In this document: in pieces, positions 1-7,594 of the stretch | How positions within the stretch are numbered: the stretch's first letter is position 1 | Layout of the letters: every line of letters begins with the position of its first letter | Assembly (NCBI GenBank): GCA_934085585.1 | Contig: CAKOHI010000004.1 | Location: 55,760 to 119,759, forward strand | Direction of reading: 5' to 3' | Origin: an uncultured Bacilli bacterium | GTDB lineage: Bacteria; Bacillota_I; Bacilli_A; RF39; UBA660 | Length of the DNA: 64,000 nucleotides | Notes under the pieces: generated by a model | What the model saw: only the letters and a program-made list of their open reading frames with translations | What the model was told of the DNA's origin: nothing | Database searches by the model: none | Position numbers and translations under genes: made by a program

Positions 1-2
1 GT

Positions 3-314
3 GTAACAACCAATTTTAAAGATGAAGTTATAAAAAGAATTAAAGATAAATTAAATGATTTACAAATTAGTGATATTGATTTTAAAAGAAAAAAGAATGC
101 TACGATAGCAACTTTAATATTAGATTATGAAGATGTAGAAAATGTTAGTTATAGAATTCAAGATGATGTTTTAAATAATGGGGGTATTGTAACTAATCTA
201 AAAGAAATATTAGAAGATGAGACTCTTGAAGATTTAGAAGAATTAATTAATTTATATGATTTAGATAATTTGCAAATTAGTGTATTTTTACCAAAAGAAA
301 ACCAAAAGGATTAA
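3..314 (+). CDS. C-terminal part of an unknown protein (cut by window edge)
   Basis: An open frame enters from the left edge and gives about 103 residues ending ...PKENQKD before TAA at 312-314. The other two forward frames hit stops within the first 20 bases. The sequence is charged, rich in Lys, Asp, Glu, Ile and Leu, with no membrane segment and no motif I recognise. It runs towards rpsD and the two genes share a terminator. Codon use matches the neighbours. The start and most of the protein lie outside the window, so no function is proposed. Confidence 0.6.
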   Translation, partial: VTTNFKDEVIKRIKDKLNDLQISDIDFKRKKNATIATLILDYEDVENVSYRIQDDVLNNGGIVTNLKEILEDETLEDLEELINLYDLDNLQISVFLPKENQKD

Positions 315-334
315 TAAATAACCTTTTGGTTTTA
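300..334. terminator. Bidirectional terminator between convergent genes
   Basis: The arms AACCAAAAGG (300-309) and CCTTTTGGTT (322-331) are perfectly complementary. T-rich sequence follows on the plus strand, and the minus strand reads TTTCTTTT after the hairpin, so it can end both the left-edge gene and rpsD. Confidence 0.85.
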
Positions 335-337
335 ATA

Positions 338-940
338 TTATCTGTTGTAGAATTCAACGATAAGTTGTTCATTAATTTCTGGATTAAGTTCACTTCTTTC
401 TGGAAGTCTAACAAATTTACCAGTTAATTTCTTTTCATCCATTTCTAGGAATGCTGGAACAGTTCTCTTTTGTTCAATTGCATCAAGGATTGCTGGATGG
501 TTCATTGAGTTTTCTTTAACTGAAATGATATCTCCGACTTTAGTAGTGTATGAAGGAATATCAACCTTTTTACCATTTACTAAAATGTGTCCATGATTTA
601 CAATTTGACGAGCGCTTCTTCTAGTTCTAGCCATACCAAGACGATAAACCATATTATCAAGTCTTGATTCTAGTAGGATAAGTAAGTTTTCCCCAGCAAT
701 ACCATGCATCTTTGAAGCTTTGTCAAATACTTTGTGGAATTGTTTTTCATTAAGTCCATAAAGAATTCTTACTTTTTGTTTTTCTTGCATTTGGATTCCA
801 TATTCACTTAATTTACGACGACGGTCTTGTCCGTGTTGTCCTGGTGCATATGGTCTTTTTGCTAATTCTTTTCCGTTTTCAAGAGTAGAAAAACCAAGTC
901 TTCTAGATTTTTTATAAGCTGGTCCTGTATATCTTGCCAT
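338..940 (-). CDS. rpsD: 30S ribosomal protein S4
   Basis: Primary 16S rRNA-binding protein that nucleates assembly of the small subunit body. The 200-residue product has the usual Bacillota length. It starts [16 protein letters not shown], has the S4 N-terminal domain with the RPYAPGQHG segment, then an S4-type RNA-binding domain ([28 protein letters not shown]) and ends IVEFYNR. I start at the ATG at 940 because AAAGGAG lies just upstream. A longer frame starting at 955 would place its start codon at that ribosome binding site. Single-gene transcript from a strong promoter with a structured leader of about 150 nt. Confidence 0.97.
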   Translation of the reverse strand: MARYTGPAYKKSRRLGFSTLENGKELAKRPYAPGQHGQDRRRKLSEYGIQMQEKQKVRILYGLNEKQFHKVFDKASKMHGIAGENLLILLESRLDNMVYRLGMARTRRSARQIVNHGHILVNGKKVDIPSYTTKVGDIISVKENSMNHPAILDAIEQKRTVPAFLEMDEKKLTGKFVRLPERSELNPEINEQLIVEFYNR

Positions 941-1130
941 AAAATCTCCTTTCATTTTATTTGCAAAATATTTAACTTCGTTATATCTAATAAATAGGGA
1001 GTTTAAATAATTTTACTAGGGCAGTCCTAGTTACTTTGTTCCATATAGGTTTAAACACATTATTTATAGGTATAACCCTGCCTAAATAACTTGCAAGTGT
1101 ATTATATAATAAATGTATGCTTGTTGTCAA
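941..1130 (-). promoter_or_regulatory. rpsD promoter and structured 5' leader
   Basis: Minus-strand promoter: -35 TTGACA (1125-1130), 18 nt, -10 TATAAT (1101-1106), so transcription should begin near 1094 and leave a leader of about 150 nt. The leader can form a perfect hairpin CTAGG-ACTGC-CCTAG (1016-1030) plus further pairings around 1040-1080. S4 is known to repress its own gene through the mRNA leader in Bacillus. That this leader binds S4 is inference. Confidence 0.65.
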
Positions 1131-1226
1131 ATAAAAATTGTAATTGTTTATTTATTTTATTATGACAAATAAAAACATCTAGGTTAATTTAACTTATATA
1201 TTTGGACTAAAAAATTTTAAAGCAAA

Positions 1227-1235
1227 TGCTATAAT
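1227..1235 (+). promoter_or_regulatory. Extended -10 promoter for the small hydrophobic peptide
   Basis: TGCTATAAT is a full TGn-TATAAT extended -10 box with no good -35. A start near 1242 would give a 5' leader of about 90 nt before the 24-codon frame at 1334. Confidence 0.55.
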
Positions 1236-1275
1236 TTGTTGCTTTTTATAGACTCGTATGTTAAAATAATTTTTA

Positions 1276-1496
1276 TGGAATATCCAGTTGATTGGATGCT
1301 ACCTTCTACAATATAAATAAGAGGTTTGATTCTATGACTAAAGATGGAATTATCATCGGGTTATGGTTGATCATTATTCTTCTCATTTTGGTTTTACTGC
1401 TAAAATAGAAGTAAATAAAAACGCATCTAGATCAACCGTGTTGATTTAGATGCCCACAACTTTGGTAGCATCCAACATGCAAAATTGGATGTTCCA
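1276..1496. repeat. Inverted repeat flanking the toxin-like frame
   Basis: The segment 1276-1303 (ending TTGGATGCTACC) is nearly the reverse complement of 1464-1496 (starting GGTAGCATCCAA, ending GGATGTTCCA). Each arm can also fold on itself (ATCCA...TGGAT). In a transcript covering both arms, the 5' leader and 3' end would pair. The antisense RNA therefore begins with a near copy of the mRNA leader. Confidence 0.7.
1334..1408 (+). CDS. 24-residue hydrophobic peptide, probable type I toxin
   Basis: ATG at 1334 preceded by AAGAGG nine bases upstream. The product is MTKDG followed by one hydrophobic segment rich in Ile and Leu (GLWLIIILLILVLLLK), a single membrane span with almost no other sequence. 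It sits between long inverted-repeat arms and is followed at once by a convergent RNA with a strong promoter and terminator. This is the layout of type I toxin-antitoxin pairs such as txpA/ratA or bsrG/SR4, in which the antisense RNA covers the 3' end of the toxin mRNA. I do not recognise the peptide as a named family member. Toxicity is inference. Confidence 0.6.
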   Translation: MTKDGIIIGLWLIIILLILVLLLK

Positions 1497-1523
1497 TTTT
1501 TAATTTATGCAAATTGTTTTGCT
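1412..1523 (-). ncRNA. Convergent antisense RNA, candidate antitoxin
   Basis: A transcript of about 110 nt is bounded by a consensus promoter (1530-1558) and a strong intrinsic terminator. On the minus strand the terminator is GCATCTAAATCAA / TTGATCTAGATGC (1423-1453), a 13-bp stem with one wobble, followed by GTTTTTATTT. It stops two or three bases short of the peptide stop codon, so it overlaps the 3' untranslated part of the toxin mRNA rather than its coding region. Confidence 0.65.
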
Positions 1524-1529
1524 ATATAC

Positions 1530-1558
1530 ATATTATCATAAAAGTGGCTTTTTGTCAA
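1530..1558 (-). promoter_or_regulatory. Promoter of the antisense RNA
   Basis: Minus strand -35 TTGACA (1553-1558), 17 nt, -10 TAATAT (1530-1535). It is clearly stronger than the toxin promoter, as expected for an antitoxin RNA that must be in excess. Confidence 0.75.
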
Positions 1559-1561
1559 AGT

Positions 1562-2116
1562 CTAAATTTCTCGCATTTTATTTTTATCTTTATATGGATT
1601 TTTAGGATCTATTTTATCTACGAATAAAATTCCATCTAAATGATCTATTTCATGTTGGAATGCTACAGCTAAATCTTCACGAGCTCGCATTGTTTTTTTA
1701 TTTCCTTCATAATCATAATATTCAATAGTTATTCTAGCATGTCTTGGAACTATGCCTTCAACTTCACGATTAACACTTAAACATCCTTCGCCTTCACCAA
1801 CATAAATTAACTCTTCACTTTGACTAATAATTTTAGGATTAATTATTATATATTCTTCAAAGGTTCCTTTTTCTTCTAGTTCATTGGCTATAACAAACAT
1901 TCTTTTTAAATGCCCTAGTTGGACAAAAGCCATTCCCATTCCAGCTCTTAAATCGTATTTTTCAGCAATTTTTTCGTCTTGGCTCATTTCTAAATATTTA
2001 ATTGTATCTTCAGCAAGTTTGCGATCTTCTTTACTTACTGGAAATGTAACATCTTTACTTTTTTGATGTAATATTTTATTTTTTTCATCTAATATTGTAA
2101 TGTTTGGTAATTTCAT
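1562..2116 (-). CDS. def: Peptide deformylase
   Basis: Metal-dependent hydrolase that removes the N-formyl group from nascent proteins. The 184 residues match type II deformylases of Bacillota. All three signature regions are present: motif 1 GMGMAFVQ, motif 2 EGCLSV with the metal-binding Cys, and motif 3 QHEIDHLDG with the HExxH ligands and catalytic Glu. Motif 1 departs from the usual GxGxAAPQ: Phe and Val replace the second Ala and Pro. I start at the ATG at 2116 (AGGTGA seven bases upstream). A longer frame from a TTG at 2146 would overlap the -10 box. Monocistronic. Confidence 0.95.
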   Translation of the reverse strand: MKLPNITILDEKNKILHQKSKDVTFPVSKEDRKLAEDTIKYLEMSQDEKIAEKYDLRAGMGMAFVQLGHLKRMFVIANELEEKGTFEEYIIINPKIISQSEELIYVGEGEGCLSVNREVEGIVPRHARITIEYYDYEGNKKTMRAREDLAVAFQHEIDHLDGILFVDKIDPKNPYKDKNKMREI

Positions 2117-2136
2117 ATATACTTCACCTGGAACAT

Positions 2137-2165
2137 AGTATATCAAATTTTTTTTGAAAATGCAA
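2137..2165 (-). promoter_or_regulatory. def promoter
   Basis: Minus strand -35 TTGCAT (2160-2165), 17 nt, -10 TATACT (2137-2142). It leaves a very short leader before the ATG at 2116 and sits back to back with the promoter at 2172-2200. Confidence 0.7.
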
Positions 2166-2171
2166 TTTTCA

Positions 2172-2200
2172 TTGTAATTGCTAGGCTTTTATGGTAATAT
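2172..2200 (+). promoter_or_regulatory. Promoter of the degenerate ImmA/IrrE-like gene
   Basis: -35 TTGTAA (2172-2177), 17 nt, -10 TAATAT (2195-2200). Transcription would start near 2207, after the ATG at 2191, which rules that ATG out as the start codon. Confidence 0.6.
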
Positions 2201-2220
2201 TTGCTTGGGAGATGATTTTC

Positions 2221-2697
2221 TTGGATATTCAAAAAAGACTTAAAATGATATTAGATAAATTTGCAGAATGTAGTAACGAGTTGGGTATTATTGATATTAC
2301 CAAATTTGCAAGATCATTTGGATTTATTGTTAATGAGAGTAGTGATTTACCAAATGATATAAATGGTAAAATTAGTTCAGCTAATAATAATAAAAAAATA
2401 ATTTTAAATATTTACTTTAGTAAAGAACAAAAAAGATATACGATTGCATATTTGATTTCTTCATATTTAATATTTTATAATAATGAAATTTTTTTAGGTA
2501 GTCATGTTTTAGATAATGAAATTGATGCTGTTGCATCTTTTGCAAGAATATTACTTGTGCCTGATAATAAATTAAAGGCTTGTAATACAAGAGATTGCGA
2601 GGCTTTAGCATCTTATTTTTCTGTACCTATAGAAATAATTAAATTAAGATTAAAAGAAGTGTTTAAACCAAATATATTACAAAGAAAAAAGGACTAG
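2221..2697 (+). CDS. ImmA/IrrE-like protein lacking the zinc motif
   Basis: About 158 residues. The middle (KRYTIAYLISSYLIFYN...DNEIDAVASFARILLVP) aligns by eye with the ImmA/IrrE metallopeptidase core (R-hydrophobic-AHELGH ... E-x-x-A-x-x-FA-x-x-LL-x-P), but HExxH is replaced by YLISS, so a catalytic zinc site is absent. ImmA/IrrE proteins normally cleave phage or stress repressors; a catalytically dead copy could be a binding or regulatory protein, which is inference. I start at the TTG at 2221, with GGGAG nine bases upstream. The ATG at 2212 is too close to that site, and the one at 2191 lies upstream of the transcription start. Monocistronic. Confidence 0.55.
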   Translation: MDIQKRLKMILDKFAECSNELGIIDITKFARSFGFIVNESSDLPNDINGKISSANNNKKIILNIYFSKEQKRYTIAYLISSYLIFYNNEIFLGSHVLDNEIDAVASFARILLVPDNKLKACNTRDCEALASYFSVPIEIIKLRLKEVFKPNILQRKKD

Positions 2698-2714
2698 TTT
2701 TGATGTAGCCCTTT
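2688..2714. terminator. Terminator between convergent genes
   Basis: AAAGGACTA (2688-2696) pairs with TAGCCCTTT (2706-2714) with one mismatch and overlaps the stop codon of the upstream gene. AT-rich sequence follows on both sides. Confidence 0.5.
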
Positions 2715-2723
2715 TAAATTTAT

Positions 2724-2909
2724 TTAATTATTGTTATTATTCCAGCTCCAGCCAGCACCTAAAATGATTACTAAAAGAATGAATAATACAATCCAAATAG
2801 CAGCACCTATGCCATAACCACTAGTGTATCCAGCATATGTAGGAGCTCCACAAGCACCTTGAGCGCCGTATCCTCCGCCATAATAGCCAGTATTTCCATA
2901 ATAATACAT
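2724..2909 (-). CDS. YjcZ-type small Gly/Tyr-rich membrane peptide
   Basis: 61 residues: a Gly-, Tyr- and Ala-rich N-terminal half (YYGNTGYYGGGYG), then GYGIGAAIWIVLFILLVIIL as one membrane span, ending WSWNNNNN. This is the pattern of the tiny YjcZ family known from spore-forming Bacillus, whose members end in a VVLFILLIIVG-like span. AAGGAGG lies seven bases before the ATG. It is divergent from ftsW. With sigK and cotE in the same window, a role in the spore envelope is plausible but not shown. Confidence 0.6.
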   Translation of the reverse strand: MYYYGNTGYYGGGYGAQGACGAPTYAGYTSGYGIGAAIWIVLFILLVIILGAGWSWNNNNN

Positions 2910-3039
2910 AATATACCTCCTTTTTGTATCTACTATAATTTATTATAAATGACGATTTTTTGACATTAAAATAACCCAAGTTTTCAAAAAAAACTTTAAT
3001 TTGTTTGTAAATATGATAATATTATTATAGGTGAGGAGT

Positions 3040-4197
3040 ATGCGAAAAATATTTTCTAAAATGGATATTCCATTATTTATAATGATAATACTTTATGTTA
3101 TTTTAGGATTAGTAATGATTTATAGTGCTTCTAGTATTACTGCAGTTGTAAGATATGGATATCAACCTTATCATTTTTTTATAAGACAAGCGATATTTGT
3201 TTTAGTAGCTTTTTTTATAGGCTTGTTAATTGTTTTAAGGTTTCCAACTAGAAATTATGGAGCTTTAGCTTGGCCTTTGGTGTTTTTGCTGATTGGATCT
3301 TTGGCACTTTTATTTGTAAAGGGGAAAATTGCTGGTGGTGCAATAAGTTGGTTTGATTTAAAATATTTTAAAGTGCAACCTAGTGAGTTTGCAAAATCAA
3401 TTTTAGTAGTGTTTATGGCTGTTTATTATAATAAACTTCATTATAAAAAGGTAAAAAATGTTTATGCTTATTTTGTTCCGTTGGGATTTGCAGCAATTGT
3501 TATTGGGCTTGTGTTTATGCAACCTGATTTAGGAAGTGCAGCTATTATTGCTGGTATTGTATTTTTAACTTTTATAAGTATTCCTATTGTTCAAAATAAT
3601 ATTATGAAATTTATTAAAATATTTGCAGTCGGAGTAATTATTGCTGTTATAGCTGTGCTTTATTCTGGTAATGATTTTTTAAGTAGCATTCAAAAAGGAA
3701 GACTTAATTTTAGAAATCCTTGTTCAAGATATACTGAAACTACTGGATATCAAGTGTGTAATGGGTTTATTGCTATAAATAATGGTGGTTTATTTGGGGT
3801 TGGTCTTGGAAATTCAAGACAAAAATATTTATATTTACCTGAATCTCATACAGATTTTATTTTTCCAATTATTGTTGAAGAACTTGGACTTGCAATAGGT
3901 ATTTTAATTATTTTAGGTTATGTTTATATTTTAGCAAGGATTTTAAAAATTGCTAAATCAAGTGAAAATCTACGATGTTCAATTCTTGCCTATGGAACTT
4001 TTTGGTATTTTACGTTACATATTTTAGTTAATTTACTCGGAGTACTAGCTTTAATTCCTTTGACTGGTGTACCACTTCCATTTTTAAGTTATGGTGGATC
4101 ATTTACTGTTAATGCGATTATAATGGTTTTTGTGGTAGAAAGAGTAAATATTGAAAATAAAATTAATAAAACTAAAAGAGAAATAAAAGCTTTATAA
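3040..4197 (+). CDS. ftsW: FtsW/SpoVE-type septal peptidoglycan polymerase
   Basis: SEDS-family glycosyltransferase that polymerises lipid II together with a class B PBP. 385 residues with about ten membrane spans. Family signatures include YSASS near the first loop, QPDLGSAAI, the large extracytoplasmic loop with GVGLGNSRQKYLYLPESHTDFIF, and GVPLPFLSYGGS near the C-terminus. The PESHTDFIF wording favours FtsW/SpoVE over RodA. The start is taken as the ATG at 3040, with AGGTGAGG just upstream, rather than the in-frame GTG at 3031 that lies within that site. It lies far from the division cluster at 60-64 kb. In a spore-former it could be SpoVE; one copy cannot decide. Confidence 0.9.
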   Translation: MRKIFSKMDIPLFIMIILYVILGLVMIYSASSITAVVRYGYQPYHFFIRQAIFVLVAFFIGLLIVLRFPTRNYGALAWPLVFLLIGSLALLFVKGKIAGGAISWFDLKYFKVQPSEFAKSILVVFMAVYYNKLHYKKVKNVYAYFVPLGFAAIVIGLVFMQPDLGSAAIIAGIVFLTFISIPIVQNNIMKFIKIFAVGVIIAVIAVLYSGNDFLSSIQKGRLNFRNPCSRYTETTGYQVCNGFIAINNGGLFGVGLGNSRQKYLYLPESHTDFIFPIIVEELGLAIGILIILGYVYILARILKIAKSSENLRCSILAYGTFWYFTLHILVNLLGVLALIPLTGVPLPFLSYGGSFTVNAIIMVFVVERVNIENKINKTKREIKAL

Positions 4198-4311
4198 ACG
4201 GTTTAAAATTAATGCTTTTTAACAAATTAAATTTGAGATGAAAACATAAGCAGATCCAATAATTATTGAATAAAAGAAGAAATATTAGAAATAATATAAA
4301 TGGTGATAAAT

Positions 4312-5061
4312 ATGCCTAATATACATTCTAATATTTCTTTTGCTTTAGTAAGTATTCCTGTGTTACTTAATCCTGTTATTAAAAATAATGATACTTCTTT
4401 TAATCAATTGCATAAAAAGTGTTTGGAAAGAGTTAAATATATAAAATATTGTCCAAAGTGTAAAAAAGATTTAAAAGAAAGTGACATTGTAAAAGGGTAT
4501 CAATTTGAAAAAGATAATTATTTAATTTTTAGTAAAACTGAACTTGATAATTTAAAACCTGATTGGGATAAAGAGATTGAAGTAATATCATTTATAAAAG
4601 AAGGTAGTGTGCCTCCGTGGTATTTTGAAAAAAGTTATTTTTTAAATACAGAAGGGAAGTCTAAAGCATATAATTTGTTTTATGAGGCTTTAAAGAAAAC
4701 AAAAAGGGTAGCTTTAGTTAAAACTGTAATTGGGCCAAAATTTTATTATGGAATATTAAAGTTAGTTGAAAATGGAATAATTTTAACGACGTTATATTTT
4801 GAAGAGGAAGTAAGAATGCCTGATAAAGAAATGAATATCAAAGTAACAAATAAAGAACTTGATTTAGCTATTAAACTAATTGAAAGTATGGAAGGGGTTT
4901 TTGAACCTAATAAATATAAAGATGAATATCAAGATAGAATTAAAAAAGCTATTGATGAAAAATTGGATGGAAAGAAAATTACAAAAACTAAAAGAAGTAG
5001 TAAAAAGCAAATTAATGATTTAATGAAGGCTTTAGAAAAAAGCTTAAAGGATAAAAAATGA
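4312..5061 (+). CDS. ku: Ku-type DNA end-binding protein (NHEJ)
   Basis: Bacterial Ku homodimer that rings broken DNA ends and recruits the ligase. 249 residues start MPNIHSNISFALVSIPVLL, the standard Ku opening (xxSISFGLVxIPV). Next come the CPKCKKDL segment, KGYQFEKDNYLIFSKTEL, and the core IKEGSVPPWYFEKSYFLNTEGKSKAY. The C-terminal tail is Lys-rich. I start at the ATG at 4312, with GGTGAT just upstream, rather than 4300. It overlaps the ligase gene by four bases (ATGA), a translationally coupled pair. Confidence 0.92.
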   Translation: MPNIHSNISFALVSIPVLLNPVIKNNDTSFNQLHKKCLERVKYIKYCPKCKKDLKESDIVKGYQFEKDNYLIFSKTELDNLKPDWDKEIEVISFIKEGSVPPWYFEKSYFLNTEGKSKAYNLFYEALKKTKRVALVKTVIGPKFYYGILKLVENGIILTTLYFEEEVRMPDKEMNIKVTNKELDLAIKLIESMEGVFEPNKYKDEYQDRIKKAIDEKLDGKKITKTKRSSKKQINDLMKALEKSLKDKK

Positions 5062-5927
5062 GTTTGTGGAAAAAAGAATTTACACCGATGCTTCTTAAAG
5101 AAGTAGATGAAGTATTTGATGATGAAAATTATTTATACGAAGTAAAATATGACGGAATAAGGGTATTAGTTTTTGTAAGTAATGATAGTGTTGTAATAAA
5201 AAGCAGATATGGTATGGATATAACAAAGTTATTTCCAGAATTAAGTTGTTTAAGTAAAATAGTTAGTGGTAAAGTAATATTTGATGGAGAAATTATAATT
5301 TTAGATGATGGAAGGGTGTCTTTTTCAAAATTACAAAAGAGATTTCATTTAAAAAATAAAAGAACTATTGATTTTTTAAGTAAGACAAATCCAGTTGTTT
5401 TTATGTGTTTTGATGTATTATATGAAAATAGGGATTTAATAAATTTAAGTTTGTTAGAAAGAAAAGAAATATTAAATAATTATGAAGATAATGAAGTATT
5501 TGTTAAAAGTACATATGTTTATGGTAAAGGAAGTAAGTTGTTTAAAGCAATAAAATCATTGGATATGGAAGGTATTGTAGCCAAAAAAATAGATAGTAAA
5601 TATTTAATTAATGAAAGAAGTGATAATTGGATAAAAATAAAGAATTATAAAAGCGATGATTTTTTAATACTTGGTTATATTAATAAAGAAAATGTTATTA
5701 GTTTAGTATTAGGTGAGTTATTAAAGGGAAGAATTGTGTATGTTGGAAAAGTTAGTTTGGGAAAGAAAAGAAGTTTAGCTAATAAAATTATGAATATGAA
5801 AGAAGCAAAAGCTTTAATTGATATAAAAGATAAAGATGTAATATATGTAAAACCTAATGTAAAATGTGAGGTTAAATATTTAGAAAGAACAAGTAATGGG
5901 CTTTTAAGACAACCTTTTATACCTTGA
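5058..5927 (+). CDS. ligD: ATP-dependent DNA ligase, stand-alone LigD ligase domain
   Basis: Seals double-strand breaks in Ku-dependent end joining. 289 residues, only the ligase part of LigD: motif I is KYDGIR with the adenylated Lys at residue 30, motif III is FDGEII, motif IV is MEGIVAKK and motif V is WIKIKN, followed by an OB-fold domain. Neither the polymerase/primase nor the phosphoesterase domain found in many LigD proteins is present here. The ATG overlaps the Ku stop codon. In Bacillus this pair is expressed in the spore and protects its genome, which fits the spore genes in this window. Confidence 0.92.
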   Translation: MSLWKKEFTPMLLKEVDEVFDDENYLYEVKYDGIRVLVFVSNDSVVIKSRYGMDITKLFPELSCLSKIVSGKVIFDGEIIILDDGRVSFSKLQKRFHLKNKRTIDFLSKTNPVVFMCFDVLYENRDLINLSLLERKEILNNYEDNEVFVKSTYVYGKGSKLFKAIKSLDMEGIVAKKIDSKYLINERSDNWIKIKNYKSDDFLILGYINKENVISLVLGELLKGRIVYVGKVSLGKKRSLANKIMNMKEAKALIDIKDKDVIYVKPNVKCEVKYLERTSNGLLRQPFIP

Positions 5928-6081
5928 AAATGTCAAAAATAAGTAAAAATATATAAGTTTTTTTAGAAAATATATAAAATTTGCGAATTAGTTATTGATT
6001 TTACCTAGTTTTTTTGGTAGTCTTAATATGTAAGGACAATGTTCCTACAAAATATTTTAGATAATAGGGAGGTATAATATT

Positions 6082-6354
6082 ATGTCTAAAACAGAATTAG
6101 TAGAATTAATTGCAAAAGAAGCTGGACTTTCTAAAGCTGATGCTGCTCGTGCACTTGACGCTACAATTGCAGGTATTACTGCTGGATTAAAAAAAGATGG
6201 AAAGGTTGCTTTAGTTGGTTTCGGTACTTTTAGTGCTAAAACAAGAGCTGCTAGAGAAGGAATCAATCCATTAACAAAAGAACCAATTAAAATTCCTGCT
6301 AAGACAGTTGCTTCATTTAAAGCTGGAAGCAAATTAAAAGACGCTTTAAATTAG
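6082..6354 (+). CDS. hup: HU family DNA-binding protein
   Basis: Nucleoid protein that bends DNA as a dimer. 90 residues with the typical order: helical dimerisation part ([21 protein letters not shown]), the GFGTF turn, then the beta arm [17 protein letters not shown] and the end [18 protein letters not shown] lies ten bases before the ATG. It is read from an intergenic region of about 150 bases and followed at once by a terminator, so it is monocistronic. Confidence 0.97.
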   Translation: MSKTELVELIAKEAGLSKADAARALDATIAGITAGLKKDGKVALVGFGTFSAKTRAAREGINPLTKEPIKIPAKTVASFKAGSKLKDALN

Positions 6355-6362
6355 TAAATTTG

Positions 6363-6390
6363 AAAAGTTGATTAATTTCAACTTTTTTTT
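6363..6390 (+). terminator. hup terminator
   Basis: AAAAGTTGA (6363-6371) pairs with TCAACTTTT (6378-6386), a short loop and a run of eight T. Confidence 0.9.
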
Positions 6391-6429
6391 AATGGCGTTT
6401 TGGAGTATAATATATGTAAGGTGGTAATT

Positions 6430-7473
6430 TTGAAAAAAAGATTAATTTGGTTACTAGGATTAGGTTTAACTTTAATAATAGTACCTTTTGTTATAAATGT
6501 TTATAGTATTTTTAGAATAATTGGTTTGTTACTAGGAATAATTCTTATAACAATAAGTTTTTGTTTAAAGAAAAAAAGAAATATATTTTTAGTTTTATTG
6601 GTGCCAATTTTGTTGTTTGTGGCAAGTTATGGTTTAGATACATTATTATTTTATAAATTAAAGCATGTGCCTGTATTTAGTTATGCAATTAAAAGTAGTA
6701 ATAAAATGTTTACATATAATAGTTTTTTTTATAGAGTATTTGATTGTAATAATAAGCTTTATTTAGATTATGGTTATAAGAAGAATTATTTGTGTGAAAA
6801 TGATTTAATAGATGTTTTAGATATTAATAAATTTTTACAAGATCCTAAATACACTTACCATGAATATAAAAATAAATTTGTAAGAGTTCATGGTAAGATT
6901 AGTAAAATAAGTGGAAATGAAAGTATTGAACTAGCTTCATATACGAGTAGTGAAGAATCTTTAAATGGTTATGTTAATTTTAATTTAGATTATACTTTAA
7001 ATGTTAAAAGTAATGAAATATTAAGTAGTTATAGAATTTATGATTATATTGATGTAATAGGTAGAGTTGATAGTTATAAAAATAATACAATATATTTAAT
7101 TGATACTGTTTTAATACCTAGTGATATATATGATAGTTATAGTTTTGAAATTATTAATAATAGCGAAGAAAAATTAACTAATTTAGTAAAAGAAAAAGAT
7201 TATTACTATTATGGAATTAGTTCATTAAATATTAAGTATGATCAAGATAATATTTATGAACTTAATTATCTTTTGACTGATGGAAGAATTGCTTTAAGTG
7301 ATTTTTATAAAAATAAAGGATATGAAGTAATAAAAGATAATGAAGAAGTAATGATTGCTAAAAAATATATTTTAGATAAATTTGTGATTGTGGAATGTAG
7401 TAATGGTAAAAATATTGTTGCTAATAAAAGTTTTAAAATAAGTAGTGATGTATGTGAGTTAAGAATAGATTAA
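6430..7473 (+). CDS. Membrane protein with predicted OB-fold extracellular domain
   Basis: About 347 residues. Three hydrophobic segments fill the first 80 residues. The rest is soluble and includes a stretch (roughly residues 140-230) reading YKNKFVRVHGKISKI ... YRIYDYIDVIGRVDSYKNNTIYLIDTVLI, which has the strand pattern of an OB fold (tRNA_anti-like). The start is the TTG at 6430 with AAGGTGG upstream. An earlier in-frame TTG at 6400 overlaps a TATAAT box (6406-6411) that probably drives the gene. A single-gene unit between the hup terminator and its own terminator at 7516. The function is unknown. Confidence 0.6.
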   Translation: MKKRLIWLLGLGLTLIIVPFVINVYSIFRIIGLLLGIILITISFCLKKKRNIFLVLLVPILLFVASYGLDTLLFYKLKHVPVFSYAIKSSNKMFTYNSFFYRVFDCNNKLYLDYGYKKNYLCENDLIDVLDINKFLQDPKYTYHEYKNKFVRVHGKISKISGNESIELASYTSSEESLNGYVNFNLDYTLNVKSNEILSSYRIYDYIDVIGRVDSYKNNTIYLIDTVLIPSDIYDSYSFEIINNSEEKLTNLVKEKDYYYYGISSLNIKYDQDNIYELNYLLTDGRIALSDFYKNKGYEVIKDNEEVMIAKKYILDKFVIVECSNGKNIVANKSFKISSDVCELRID

Positions 7474-7515
7474 AAGTATATTTTAAACTATAAGTGTTGC
7501 TGAAAATTTTATTAG

Positions 7516-7554
7516 AAACTTGTACTTAAATGGTTGACGGAGTACAAGTTTTTG
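7516..7554 (+). terminator. Terminator that encloses the next gene's -35 box
   Basis: AACTTGTACT (7517-7526) and AGTACAAGTT (7541-7550) form a perfect 10-bp stem followed by TTTGTT. The loop contains TTGACG, the -35 box of the downstream promoter. Confidence 0.85.
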
Positions 7555-7563
7555 TTGTATAAT
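7534..7563 (+). promoter_or_regulatory. Promoter of the methyltransferase gene
   Basis: -35 TTGACG (7534-7539), 18 nt, -10 TATAAT (7558-7563). The downstream arm of the terminator lies in the spacer. The -10 box covers an in-frame ATG at 7562, so translation must start later. Confidence 0.75.
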
Positions 7564-7594
7564 GATTTTATATCGAGAAAAGGGGAAAGTGCCT

